Assembly: GCA_029990175.1 (NCBI GenBank)
Contig: JARKIP010000033.1
Span: forward strand, 17,963,001-18,027,000
Length of the DNA: 64,000 nucleotides
Origin: Petunia secreta
Lineage: Eukaryota > Streptophyta > Magnoliopsida > Solanales > Solanaceae
Direction: 5' to 3'
Shown: piece after piece, positions 20,572-31,936 of the stretch
Layout of the letters: the number at the start of each line of letters is the position of its first letter
Position numbering within the stretch: position 1 is the stretch's first letter
The notes under the pieces: generated by a model
The model's database searches: none
Told to the model about the DNA's origin: nothing
Seen by the model: only the letters and a program-made list of their open reading frames with translations
Translations under genes and position numbers: made by a program

Positions 20572-21116
20572 GCCTTGTGTTGCTTGGAAAAGAATACGAG
20601 GTTTGCTAGTTGTTGAACAACAATACTTAAGAGCAAGAGCTCGGAAGATAATTGCAAATATTCAAAAGCGAGGTTAGGAATAACAAAATTTTTATTGTGA
20701 TCTTAGTGAGCGGGCTAAAATAAGCACCTAGGTTAGTTTGGAAGAATAACCTAGGTAATTATTGTTTTTAATTGGAAGATGTTTACGGTAACTAAAGAGC
20801 TCATAACCAATAGGAAGAAAATTGCGAGATTATACGAAATCTCTCAGTAGTTCATTTTTGTAATTCGGGAAAATCTATATCCTAGGTTTTTTCTTCTTGA
20901 ATTGTTATCAAGTTATTTTAATTGCACTCTTTGTTTAATCGTAATAAAATCTTAAATTAATATTGTTACCATTGAAAATTGTTGAAGTTATTCATTTAGT
21001 GATACAAAAATAGTTAAAGCTAGCTTTTTTCACCTTGTGGGTTCGACTCCAAACTTAAAAATTATATTATAGTTGTAGTGATGGCTTATCCTTTCGAGGA
21101 CGAATTTTGGACGTAA
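19799..21116 (+). repeat. 5' LTR of the old Athila-like element
   Basis: It starts TGTTAGTTCAAAAT (the third triplication copy) and ends just before the primer-binding site. The first ~300 bp match the 3' remnant at 33711-34009. The exact end is uncertain, because no clean CA dinucleotide stands at the expected place. Confidence 0.7.
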
Positions 21117-21124
21117 TTAAATTT

Positions 21125-21142
21125 TGGCGCCGTGATTGGGGA
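21125..21142 (+). promoter_or_regulatory. Primer-binding site, Athila type, mutated
   Basis: TGGCGCCGTGATTGGGGA resembles TGGCGCCGTTGCCGGGGA, which is intact in the related element at 40582. Several bases have changed, consistent with an old insertion. Confidence 0.75.
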
Positions 21143-21231
21143 TTTAACAGTTTAATTTTAATTGAGAGTATTGCTAAGTGTTTAACTTTATACAATTCTT
21201 TAATTTTTGTGCTTATTTGTGTTTAAGAAAT

Positions 21232-21927
21232 ATGCTATCGCAAACTGCGAATATTTTGAAAGGTAGCTATTCTTATTTTGGTGATACTTACACATATTGT
21301 GAAGGACTTCACCCTTGAAATATGTCAAAATTCTCTTTCTAATGGTTGTTCTTATATGTCTTGCCCTTCCCCGAGCCCCTATTATAGTGATTCTTCTTTT
21401 TCTGGTGACAATGAGTTTTAGAACATGATGAGGTGCTTACTTGAAGAAGGAACTGAGAATAAAAAAGTCATGGAAGAATTTTGGGACAATAGCCTAAAAT
21501 ATGACTTGACACACTGAGAGGATAGATGGAAAAAAAAAAAAGGAAAATTCCAACCATTCAATCCTATGGTAGAGAATGATATCGAGATTGAGAAAAAGAT
21601 GCTAGATTCAAGTAAGGAAGTTAAAAATGTCATATTGGAGAACTTTAATATATGCGAACGTGAGGATGTGAAAACTGAAATATTTTTGGAGTTTAACAAC
21701 ATTAGGCCTTATTCAAAATACTTTTCAACATTGTGTTTGGATGGTGATGTGAATATTGATCCATCCGAGCCCTTAAGGGAGCCTAAGAAGGGGGAACAAT
21801 GTGTTTTTATTCTTGACTTTGTCATGCCAAAATAAGAAAATGACATGCCTCGATTAAAGGCCAAGACATGTATAATGTATAATTGGGGACTTGGCTCATT
21901 TGAATTTGCACCAACCCGGGAGCATGG
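21232..21927 (+). pseudogene. Decayed frame related to the one at 40677-42112
   Basis: The interior opens with an ATG at 21232 followed by a stop in the first 30 codons. An open piece at 21566-21835 resembles the second half of the frame at 41360-42112: both have an EEVKN/KEVKN segment, an F/LDGD segment and an end reading FVMP. It encodes neither gag nor pol. The N-terminal part has YTYCEGLHP, perhaps a remnant of a zinc-knuckle of the type seen at 40735. The Copia insertion follows directly, and the protein's role is unknown. Confidence 0.6.
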
Positions 21928-22738
21928 TGTTAGCTTGGATAAGCGTGAAGTTTTAACTGATGACTAAGGAACGGATCCAAGGACATGTCCATTTGAATCA
22001 TTGCAGCTGAATAAATAATTAAGCAAAATCAATTAAGTGGAGAAATTAATTATTACCCTAAAATCTAATGTTTATCTTGATAATTATATAGGGATGCACA
22101 AGATAAGAAAAGATTGCATAAGATTGGATAAGAGCTAAAGGATTTTGGTTATCCTAGCAAGGAGTTCAATAAGAACTCAAACTCTTGGAGGCTTTGGAAT
22201 TCTAATTGCTCAAGACTTCTCAGAGTTCAAGGCTATAAATAGAGAAGCATTTCAGCTGTTGAAGTGTGCACAAATACAGAGAGAGTCGAGTTATAACATC
22301 GAAAGAGTCTTCATTATATTTGTATAGTCATAAAGTTATATGGAACTAAGTAAAGAACTTGTTCCTTAGATTGAGTCTTGTCAAAGTTCAGACTTAGTTC
22401 ATCTGTAGTAGGATCTATCGAGTTGTACTGTTGAGTTCAAGTCTTGTACTTGGAGAAACTTCACTGTATTGTGAAATGGGTCATTATAGGATTAGAGTTA
22501 GTCCTAGGTTAGTAAGAAGGTAGTCTTGTAACCAAGTGAATCTTTCAAATAGTGAAGTTGAAATCTTACTTGAGAGAGTAGGTTGTGGTTTTTTTATCCC
22601 AAGTTAACGGGGTTTTCCCACACTTAAATCAAGTGTTCATTTACTAACAGTTTATTTAATTCCACATTCAACAAAGTGAAGGAACACATTGAAGAAACTG
22701 GTCCTTAAGTAATAAGTAGTGTGTCTTGGGAAATAACA
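21928..22738 (+). repeat. 5' LTR of the Copia element
   Basis: An 811-bp LTR starting TGTTAGCTTGG and ending AAATAACA. It matches 31132-31931 with many scattered differences and an extra ~10 bp near 21940, so the insertion is clearly older than the Tat element. Confidence 0.9.
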
Positions 22739-22740
22739 AT

Positions 22741-22752
22741 TGGTATCAGAGC
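22741..22752 (+). promoter_or_regulatory. Primer-binding site (initiator tRNA-Met type)
   Basis: TGGTATCAGAGC lies two bases after the 5' LTR. This is the standard plant Copia site pairing with the 3' end of initiator tRNA-Met. Confidence 0.95.
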
Positions 22753-22789
22753 GGGTTATCCTTGAAGAGGCTAACACCTAGGATTTGAA

Positions 22790-24670
22790 TGAGTACATCA
22801 TAAGAAAATGGTGAGGGGTAATCTACTGTTAGTGCACCTTTGTTCAATTAAAAATACTACTCATAGTGGAAAGAAAGGATGAGAGATCATCTTCAAGCGG
22901 AGGACTATGATTTATAGGACATAGTCACTGAAGGTCCCATGATTCCAATGAAGAAAGATGCTAAAGGGAGTGATGTTCCCAAAACCAGAAAGGAATGCAC
23001 AGGTGAAGACTTGAGGCAATTGGAAAAGAATGCCAAAGCTAGAAAGTGGCTTGTCTGTGGACATAGTCTTGATGAGTGCACTAGGATTCGAGGGTGTACC
23101 ACTGCCAAAGAAATTTGGGATGCTTTGCAGGTTGCTCATGAAGGAACAAGTCAACTGAAAAGATCTAGAGGTACACTTTTTTTTGCTGAATATGAATGTT
23201 TTAAAATGAAAGAAGGAGAATCAATTTTTGAAATGTACACTAGGTTTAATGCTATTTCATCTGAACTTATCTCTTTGGGAAGGGTTTTAAATGTTGAAGA
23301 TAGAGTTGAAAAAATCCTAACTAGAGTCCTTCCAGACTCTTGGGAAATTAAGGATTGTGCCAGTATTGAAAGTAAGGATCTTACCACACTTTTCTTAGAT
23401 GAGCTTATAGGTAATTTAAAAACTTATGAACTAAGGAAAAATGTTAAGAACATAGGTGAACCAGTTAAAACTAAACCTAACCTAGCCTTAACTGCTGCTG
23501 ATAAGTCTGTTGATGATAAGGAACTTGTCCTAATAGCTAAGAGTGTCCAAAGATACTTGAATAAGAAAAATGGGGCTAGTAGACAGGGTAGGTCTTCTAA
23601 CATGAAACAGGCTGGAGAATGCTTCAAATGTAGAAGCATGGAACACTACATCAGCAAATATCCAGTTACGGAAGAAGAATGGAGATAGAGATATGTTGAG
23701 GAAAGAAGAAAGGCTAAGGAACAGGACTGCAAGAAAAGTGGAAATCCCAAAGATATGGTTGCTGGTTGGCAAGATAGTGAAGATGAGCAATCTGATGATG
23801 ATCTGGATGATGAGCTTGCTCTAATGGCTCTTGAAGATTCAGATAATGAAGAAGATGTTGAGGTATCTGTTTCTAAACTCAAAGAGGATGTGAAAAACAT
23901 GCCTAGAGAGAAATTAGTTAAAGTATTTTACACTGTATTAAATGAGTTTAAATTTCTAAGGGATGGTAAAGATCAATTGCATGATGAAATTGAAAGTTTA
24001 GAAACTGAATATAAAAAGGTTGTAATTTAAAATGATACTTTGAAAAGGAAACTAGCATGCTAAAGGAACAGGTCCTCACACTTGAATCAACTGTTCAGGA
24101 ATTAGAAAATGAGAAATTAGAAGTCAAAACAGTTGAAAATGGTAAAGGCGTTGCTAATTCTCATTAGTTCATTGCTAAAGAGAAATTGAAAGTCACAGTT
24201 GATGAACTGTATAAGAAAGATGAAAAGATAAGATCTTTGGAAGAGGACTTAGTTAAAACAAAAAGGGAGTTAAGCAAAACTATCAAATGGAAAAAGTTCT
24301 CTGAAGTATTAGAATGGTTATAGAAAAATCATAGTAGTAATAAGAAGGGTATTGGGTTTATGAAATCTCAGTCATAGCCCAAATAGGACCCAAAGAGTAA
24401 GTATCTAACTCTTTTTGAAAATTGGTTATGCACACACTGTGGAAAAATAGGTCACTTGAAAAGAAATTGTCAATCTCTGGAAAAGGCTGCGCAAAGGAAT
24501 AGGTCCTATAAACCCGTTCAAAATTCTGTGGCAAAGAAAAATGTTCAGGTAAAGAAAAATGTTCACACAAAGAAAGCATTACCATTCTGGGCTAAAAGAG
24601 ATATGATTCATCATTTTTCTCAAGGAAAGAAATCCAAACTAGTTTGGGTTTTTAAAATCAACCCCTAGTT
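22790..24670 (+). pseudogene. Copia gag with two zinc knuckles, broken
   Basis: Gag starts near 22790, and an early stop at 22915-22917 stands where Trp is expected. The open piece 22939-23688 holds the gag (UBN2-like) domain with WDALQVAHEGTSQLKRSR. A first knuckle near 23620 (CFKC...H...) has lost its last Cys. An acidic and coiled-coil region follows (23755-24300) with more stops. A second, complete CCHC knuckle, CTHCGKIGHLKRNC, is encoded at ~24430-24471. Long gags with two knuckles and a coiled coil fit SIRE/Maximus. Most stops are TAG. Confidence 0.8.
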
Positions 24671-24689
24671 TTTTTTTTTACAGGCTAGA

Positions 24690-25031
24690 GTGAAGGTGAG
24701 GAACCACAAATGGTACATGGATAGTGGTTGCTCAAGGCATATGATAGGACACAAGGAACTGTTTTTTTCACTCTCAGCCTTTCAAGGAGGAAGTGTTTCC
24801 TTCGGTAATGGTAAGAAAGAGGAAATTATTAGCATTGAAAAGGTAGGTAAGTCTGATTCACATAGCATAGAAAATGTGTTTTTAGTAGATGGTTTGAAGC
24901 ATTGGTTATTGAGTATATCTCAATTGTGTGACAAAGGTAATAATGTTAATTTTTCTTCTACTGATTGTACTGCGACTAACCAAACTTCTGGAGAGATTAT
25001 TTTGCAGGGAAATAGGCATAGAAATATCTAA
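24690..25031 (+). pseudogene. Copia protease region
   Basis: The translation contains WYMDSGCSRHMIG, the Copia aspartic protease active site (D-S-G). The piece is open for ~113 codons and then meets a stop in the segment leading to integrase, so the polyprotein cannot be made. Confidence 0.8.
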
Positions 25032-25059
25032 AAAGTAGATCTATTGACACTAGCTGATG

Positions 25060-26141
25060 GCAGCATGAGTTGTCTGAGTGTAATATAAGATGACCCTCTC
25101 CTATGGCACAAAAGGCTTGGTCATGCTAGTCTTTCACAATTAAACAAGCTGGTTTCCAGGAGGAAGCAGGTAAAATCTTCCTTTAAACCAAAGAAACAGG
25201 TAAGTACTACCAAACCTTTGGAACTGGTCCATATGGATCTTTGTGGACCAATGAGAGCAATGAGCCGTGTTGGTCAGAAATATGTTATGGTCCTAGTTGA
25301 TGATTATTCTAGATTTACATGTACTATATTTCTTGCATCTAAGGAAGAAGCATTTAATGCATTTTCAATATTTGCTAAGAAAGCTCAAAAAACTCTAGAT
25401 AATCATATTGTTGCTATTAGGTCAGATCATGGAACTGAACTACAAAATCATATGTTTTTCAATTTTTGTAATGAAAATGGCATTGATCATAATTTCTCTT
25501 ACCTAGAACTCCACAACAAAATAGAGTAGTTGAAAGGAAAAATAGGACCTTAGAAGAAATGGCTAGGACTATGTTGTTATCTGAAAATCTTCCACAAAGT
25601 TTTTGGGCTTAAGCTTTAAACACTGCTTGCTACATAATTAATAGATGCATGACAAGGCCTTTATTGGAAAATACCCCCTATGAGTTACTTAAAGGAAGAA
25701 AGCCTAATGTTTCACATCTTATACCTTTTGGCTGTAAATGTTTCATTCACAATAATGAGAAATATGCCTTAGGAAAATATGGTCCTAGAAGTGATGAGGG
25801 AGTCTTTGTTGGCTATTCTTTAAATAGCAAGTCATATAGAGTGTTTAATAAGAAAACTATGAAAATTGAAGAAAACATGCATGTTAAGTTTGATGAATCT
25901 AACAATTCACCTCAAGAACATGTACAAGAAGATGAGGAAATTGGAATGTTGAGACATGATAAACCTGGTCCTCAAGAAATGCAGGTATTGGATGAAAATG
26001 TTGTGAGAAGTGAAGCACAAGGAACTGTTCCTCAAGATGGATATGAAAAGAGTAGCACAGAAATAGGGGGAACAAATGTTGGATCCACCTCTCAAACCTG
26101 TAGTGCTACAACATCAGGAACTGCCTCAACAAGGTGCTTCT
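25060..26141 (+). pseudogene. Copia integrase region
   Basis: A pre-integrase zinc segment (LWHKRLGHASLSQLNKL) is encoded near 25100. It is followed by the integrase core at 25218-25529 (VHMDLCGPM first Asp; IRSDHGTE second Asp) and ~25540 (VVERKNR third acidic residue). Stops and frame changes break it at about 25528 and 25610. The piece 25649-26143 holds the C-terminal region (GCKCFIHNNEK, FVGYS). It follows protease and precedes RT, the Copia order. Confidence 0.82.
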
Positions 26142-28180
26142 GAGGATGGACTGATACACAATTCTTACAAGTATCAAGGTTCACATCCTGTGGATCAGAT
26201 AATCTCAGATAAGACTACTGGAATTCAAACGAGATCAGCAATCAAGAATCAGAATTTGTGTGCCTTTAATGCCTTCTTGTCTCTTATTGAGCCCAAAAAT
26301 GTAAAAGAGGCACTGAAGGATGAAGATTGGACCAATGTTATGCAGGAGGAGTTGAATCAATTCCAAAGAAGTCAAGTTTGGCATCTGGAACCCAAGCAAA
26401 GGAACAGGTCTATTATAGGAACAAAATAGATTTTTAGAAACAAACTTGATGAGGATGGTATGGTAACGAGGAATAAAGCCAGATTGGTCATTCAGGGGTA
26501 TAGCCAAGAGGAGGGCATTGGCTATAATGAGATGTTTGGCTTTATGTCTAGACAAGCTCTCATTTCGTAAATAAGCCCCGCGGGCCCCTCTCTGATAAGG
26601 AAGGAAAGCCGCGCAACCAAAGTAGCCCTTACTATACGAGGGGGGCAGAGCGCTAAGAAAGAGAAAGGCTCTTTCCAAAAGGCGTGAATGCAAATAAAAT
26701 TTAAAAATAGCAAGTGGATGAATCAGAATCTTGAGATTCGGGGGCTCTTGCTATAGCCGAACGCGAGGGAAGGGTCGTTTATACCAATAAGCTGTCCCCT
26801 AGAATAAAATAAAGATAGAGACTGCATTTGCATTTTCTCCCCGACTTGCTAGGTAAATCCAAATTCGAATTGGTTCCTAGTCCTGGTCAGAGACGCTTTT
26901 GCTCCGGTTGCAAGATTGGAAGCACTAAGACTTCTTATAGCTTTTGCTACTTACATGGAATTCACTCTACATCAAATGGATGTTAAGAGTGAATTTCTGA
27001 ATGTCTACTTAAAGGAAGAAGTCTATGTCAAACAACCACCAGGTTTTGAGAATGAACAGTTCCCTGAACATGTGTACAAGTTGGACAAAGCTTTGTATCT
27101 ACTCAAGCAGGCACCAAGAGCTTGGTATAAACGTCTATCAAAATTCCTGCTTCAACATGGATATAAAAGAGGTAAAATTGATAGCACATTATTTTTGAAA
27201 GAAAAAGGTAAAAACATCTCTTAATTATTCAAATTTATGTAGATGATATAATTTTTGGTGCTACTTGTGAAAATCTAAGTAAGGAATTTGCAAACTTGAT
27301 AGGGAGTGAGTTTGAAATGAGCATGATGGGTGAATTCAATTTATTTTTGGGTTTACAAATCAAGCAAACTTCAAATGGAACTATGATTCATCAACAAAAA
27401 TATGTTAAGGAACTACTTAAAAGGTTTGACATGGATAATTCTAAGGAAATTGATACACCAATTTCCAATGCCACAAAATTAGATCTTGATGAACATGGAA
27501 TTTTAGTTGATCAAAAATTGTATAGGGGCATGATTGGTTCCTTGCTTTACTTAATTGCTAGTAGACCTGACATTGTGTTTAGTGCTAGTTTATGTGCTAG
27601 GTTTCAGTCAGATCCTAAGGAATTTCATTTGAAAGATGTTAAAAGAATATTGAGATATTTGAAAGGAACAGGTTCCTTGGGACTTTGGTATCCAAAAGGT
27701 GGTAATTTTAATCTTGTTGGGTATACTGATGCTGACTATGCAGGTTTTCTTGTTGATAGAAAAAGTACCTCAGGTATAACACATTTTTTTGGTGAGTGTC
27801 TGGTTTCATGGGAACCAAGAAACAAAATTCAGTGGCACTTTCCACTGCAGAAGTTGAGTATGTAGCAGCTGTCTCATGTTGTTCACAATTGTTGTAGATT
27901 AAATAGCAATTACAAGATTTTGGTGTTGATGTAGGAATTGTTCCTATCTATTGTGATAACACTAGTGCGATTAACATGACTAAGAATCCAGTACATCACA
28001 AAAGGACTAAACACATTGACATAAGACATCATTTCTTAATGGACAATTATGAAAAGAGTTTGATTACTATAGCTTTTTCTCCTACTGAAAAACAAATTGC
28101 TGACATTTTTACAAAAGCTTTAGATAGAGATCATTTTAAAAGGAACATGTTAGAATTAGGGATGATTAAATTCACCTAAG
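26142..28180 (+). pseudogene. Copia RT-RNase H, interrupted by foreign DNA
   Basis: RT starts in 26290-26541, with a TAG at 26427-26429 where Trp is expected. It is cut by a ~350-bp insertion and resumes at ~26890 (FAPVARLEALRLLIAFA). The YVDD block lies near 27235-27250, where a frameshift separates 26916-27224 from 27296-27865. RNase H follows, with YTDADYAG near 27723 and the conclusive end ADIFTKAL near 28100. TAG stops lie near 27860-27905. Nothing functional can be made. Confidence 0.82.
26542..26889. other. ~350-bp insertion, possibly organellar (mitochondrial) DNA
   Basis: The RT coding sequence runs up to ~26541, breaks, and resumes at ~26890. The inserted stretch differs from its surroundings: it has GC-rich runs (CCCCGCGGGCCCCTC, ACGAGGGGGGCAGAGCGC) and has no LTR, terminal repeat or coding match. 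Its style resembles intergenic plant mitochondrial DNA, but that is recognition by eye only. A diverged 13-14-bp repeat (GAGATGTTTGGCT at 26529, GAGACGCTTTTGCT at 26890) flanks it and could be a duplicated target. Confidence 0.5.
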
Positions 28181-28734
28181 TCTACTTAGCTTTACTTAAA
28201 AAATTGGCTAGAAAATTTGACTTAAATTGAATTTTATTAAAGTCAACTTGAAGTTTCAGCTCAGTTCCATACTTAATTGTATACTCTATGCCATGATTTC
28301 TACTTAAGTTTTCTAAATTTTAATGATGTTACCCTTATGTTCTTAGAATTTCAGATCGAGCAATTTTGATTAAATTGGGTTGGACATTGTTTCGGTGATA
28401 ATATCTCAGGTATGTACTCTTTATTATTCAGATTTTATTAAAGGTTAAAGGTTATAGGTAACTTGAATTAGGAAGAATCCCACTTGGTTTATCTGTTCTG
28501 AATAAGAGTCCAATCAAAGAAATAGCTCACAATCCCTCTTGGACTCTCTAATCATAACGACTATATTTTGGAGACTACCAAGTGTCCTTAACGTATGAAA
28601 TACAGTTACTGAGGTCAGTGAATCAGTCTTACACTTAAAGTCTACCACCTAATTCACTTCTATATAAACTCACACACTCACCAACTCTTCTCACTTTACT
28701 CTCTTTAAATTTTTTCAAAATTTCAAAAAGGATC
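28181..28734. other. Spacer between Copia pol and the extra frame
   Basis: About 550 bp without a supported frame, ending in a C/T-rich stretch (28640-28720) just before the extra frame. SIRE elements carry an untranslated region at this place, and I see no clear signal in it. Confidence 0.45.
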
Positions 28735-30673
28735 GTGAATTATCTCCTAAGTCGTATAATTGCCATGTCTCTCTCATCTGAAAACACCTCTTCCACTCCC
28801 ACCTCTGATCAACCACCAATCACCAACCCACCTTCACCCATGGATACAACCGCACCAAACCCTAAAAACCCAATTTCACAAAGCACTGAGTATGAAATTC
28901 AGGGGGCAGTACCAGTTCCTACTGCAGGATCTATTTCAGAACAAGTGGAGGACTTTTCAAGGACCATGATTATATACAAATTTCAGGTAAACTATGTTGC
29001 ACCTCTAAATGTAGTTGACGAACAAGGAGAAAAAGTAGAGGAGGTTAGGATTTGTTCCTAAGGGAGAAGGTGACAAGGATAAAGTGAAGCATTTAGAGGC
29101 TCCCATGCATAGGTCTCTAGAGGTTGCTTTTAGAGCGCCATGGAGGATGAGAATGTGGTGGATGTAGATGATGATGTTTTAAGTGATAGTGATCGACCCG
29201 TAATCGATCTTATAAATATGAGAAGTATGGAGAAAAAAATAGCTAGAAAAGGACCAATTGATGCAAAGTTAGCTGCTGATATTATTGCAAAGTTGAAGAA
29301 AATTGGTGATAGTTATAAGCCAGGTCTTAAGAAAAAACAGGGTGAAAGTTCTTCTAAGGCAAAAGGAACTGTTCCTTCTGTTTCAACCCTGCTAGTTGGG
29401 TTAGAAGAACTAGGAGTTCTGCAAAGGCTGCTGATTAAAGAATGACTGCTGCATTACAAAGAAATAGGAAAGGCAAAGGTAAGCAGGTTGTTGAAGTAGA
29501 AATTGAATTTGTTGAGAAAGGAAAGGAGATTGTTGATGAAGAAGATGATTTGATGAAAGATGTGGAAGAAGTGGTTCCTTAGTCTAAGAAGAGGAAAACG
29601 AGTGGCTAGAAAATCTTCCAAGAGGACCAGGTCCTCAAAGAGAACTTTAGTTGATGAAAGTTCTGACTCTAATTCTGAAGAGTCTGCTGAAGGTGAGGAA
29701 AGTGAAGATGAGGGAGATGAAGTTCAAAAATGTGTGCATGATGATATTATGGCAAGGAAAGTTTTGAAAGGCAGAGTGGTGTCTGATGTTGAGGAGGAAG
29801 GTATGATCTGGTTGTTGCAAAAATTGGAGGTGCAAGGCTGGAAGGACATGGTCCTTCAGATCAAGGGGATATGTGCCAAGGTTATGGTTCAGGAATTTTT
29901 CAATAATTGCTCTATCAAGAGGGAAGGATTACTACCTCTGTCCATGACAGAGAAATAACCTTTGACACAAAGGAGTTGGGTGAAATGCTTGGTATACCTT
30001 CTGTGGGATATGAAAGCTACATCAAAAAGGTTTGGCCAGATTTGACTAACTTTCCCACTAGGCTAGAAATAACCAGAAAATTTGCCGAAAATCCCCAGGA
30101 AGAGAAGCCAAGGGTTGTGCAAAAGAGTGAAATGCACCCTCAACACCAGTTGCTGTTTGAGTTTGTGAATAAGATAATGTTTCCAAGGCAGGAAAAGAGA
30201 GGGGTAACCATTTTCATGGACCTGGTCCTTATGGAACTGTTGGATTGTGAAATGCAGATAAACTGGCCTAGGTTCATGATTCACCTGATTAAGAGGGTTG
30301 TCACTGGAAAGAAAAAGCATTCATTGTCGTTTGGATTTATCTTGACTTTGCAAAGTTGGGGATTCCTTTAGAAGATGTGACAAATACTACTAAGAAAGAG
30401 AGGTTTGGTGTTTCTACATTGATCAGTTGTGATCTAAATGTACTAGCTGATCCTCCAATGGTTGGAGTCGGTAAACAGCCTCTGAACAATACAGTAAGGG
30501 CCTTGAGGCAACAAGTTTCCATTCAAGCTACTGAAATAAAGAGGTTGAAGGAAGAAAGGGACTACTGGAAAACTGAGGCCACCAAAGCTAAAGAAACAAA
30601 TGAAGGGATGCTCAAAAGGATGTTTGAGCTACTGCAGGAAAAATCTCAGGGATCTGGTCCTTCCAAAACCTGA
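28735..30673 (+). pseudogene. Extra frame after Copia pol (SIRE-type third ORF)
   Basis: Open pieces 28735-29061, 29140-29445 and 29560-29958 share one frame, then shift to 29907-30371 and 30356-30673. The start is Ser/Thr/Pro-rich and the middle acidic. The second half (residues such as FDTKELGEMLGIP and later WPRFMIHLIKRV) resembles the plant transposon protein domain often found in such frames. The last piece is a coiled coil (LRQQVSIQATEIKRLKEERD). SIRE elements are known to carry a third frame here that has been called envelope-like, but no signal peptide or membrane helix is visible in this copy. Confidence 0.65.
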
Positions 30674-31120
30674 TAACCTGAACCAAAAAGCCATCTTTTG
30701 TCCAGTGGGATTTAGACTAGTTCTAGTGCTCTAGTCTTTTCCTTTTCTAGTTTTTGAATAGTTTAGTAGTATCTGCTTGTATCCCCTGGATGAAATCTTT
30801 TTGTTAATGATGATAACTTCGATGGCTAATATCATTTTAATGCAGTTGCTTTATGTTGAATTATGCTTGCATTTTGAGTTGCCTTAAAGGCGATGAGTTG
30901 CTTGTTCTTTTTCTTGATAAATTCTAACTTATGCAACCTTTTCAATGATGCCAAAAAGGGGGAAGAGTAATTATGATTTTGCTTGTGATATTTATAACTT
31001 GGTTGAGAACCTGATCCTTAATGATAAAATAAGTTTCTACTAATGTTGCTTTTAAGTTGCAAGTTGTGATTCAAGACATTAAGGACATGAAGCAAAGTCT
31101 ATGAATTTGTCATTATCAAA
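30674..31120. other. Copia 3' untranslated region
   Basis: No reading frame. It runs from the end of the extra frame to the polypurine tract and contains a first AAAAAGGGGGAAGAG run near 30953 that resembles the true polypurine tract at 31121. Confidence 0.5.
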
Positions 31121-31131
31121 AAGGGGGAAAA
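31121..31131 (+). promoter_or_regulatory. Copia polypurine tract
   Basis: AAGGGGGAAAA directly precedes the TGTTAGCTT that opens the 3' LTR. A near copy occurs at about 30953 and could act as a second tract. Confidence 0.85.
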
Positions 31132-31931
31132 TGTTAGCTTGGAGTTTTTACTGATGATTAAGGAACGGATCAAAGGACATGTTTCTTTGGATCACTGTAG
31201 CTGAATAAATAATTATGAAAAGTCAATTAAGTGGAAAAATTAATTGTCATCCTAAAATCTAATGTTTATCTTGATAATTATGTAGGGATGCACAAGATAA
31301 GAAAAGATTGCATAAGATTGGATAAGAGCTAAAGGATTTCGGTTATCCTAGCAAGGAGTTCAATTAGGACTCAAACTCTTAGAGGCTTTGGAGTTCTAAT
31401 TACTCAAGACTTCTCAGAGTTCAAGGCTATAAATAAAGAAGCATTTCAGCTGTTGAAGTCTGCACAAATACAGAGAGAGTTGAGCTATAACATCGAAAGA
31501 GTCTTTGTTGTATCTGTGTAGTAATTAAGCTATAGGGAACTAAGTAAAGAACCTGTTCCTTAGATTGAGTCTAGTCAAAGTTCAGTCTTAGTTCATCTAT
31601 GGTAGGATCTATCGAGTTGAACTATTCGGATCAAGTCTTGTACTTGAAGAAACTTCACTAATTGTGAAAGGGGTCACTATAGGATTAGAGTTAGTCCTAG
31701 GTTAGTAAGAATGTAGTCTGGTAACATAGTGAGTCTTTCAAATAGTGAAGTTGAAATCCTACTTGAGAGAGTAGGTCGTGGTTTTTGGATCCCAAATTAA
31801 CAGAGTTTTTCCATGCTAAAATCAAGTGTTCATTTATTTACAGTTTATTTAATTCTTCATTCAACAAAGTAAAGGAACACATTGAAGAAACTGGTCCTTA
31901 AGTAATAAGTTGTGTTTCTTGGGAAATAACA
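31132..31931 (+). repeat. 3' LTR of the Copia element
   Basis: An 800-bp LTR from TGTTAGCTTGG to AAATAACA, followed by CATGA, which nearly repeats the CATGG before the 5' LTR. Confidence 0.9.
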
Positions 31932-31936
31932 CATGA

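Larger units (their letters stand above)
21928..31931 (+). mobile_element. SIRE/Maximus-like Ty1/Copia retrotransposon, decayed
   Basis: Order: 5' LTR, TGGTATCAGAGC primer-binding site, gag, protease, integrase, RT, RNase H, an extra frame, AAGGGGGAAAA polypurine tract, 3' LTR. Integrase before RT makes it Copia, and a long frame after pol together with a long gag coiled coil suggests SIRE/Maximus. The frames carry stops and frameshifts. Flanks are CATGG before and CATGA after, probably a 5-bp target duplication with one change. The element interrupts the Athila-like interior exactly between GAGCATGG and GATCATAAGC, as the uninterrupted relative near 42010 shows. Confidence 0.9.

Noticed and set aside
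22741..22752. TGGTATCAGAGC as part of a tRNA gene
   Set aside because: It is a primer-binding site next to an LTR end. No cloverleaf or A and B boxes are present here or at 63778.
21928..31931. A functional Copia element
   Set aside because: There are multiple stops, frameshifts and a foreign insertion in RT, and the LTRs are clearly diverged.
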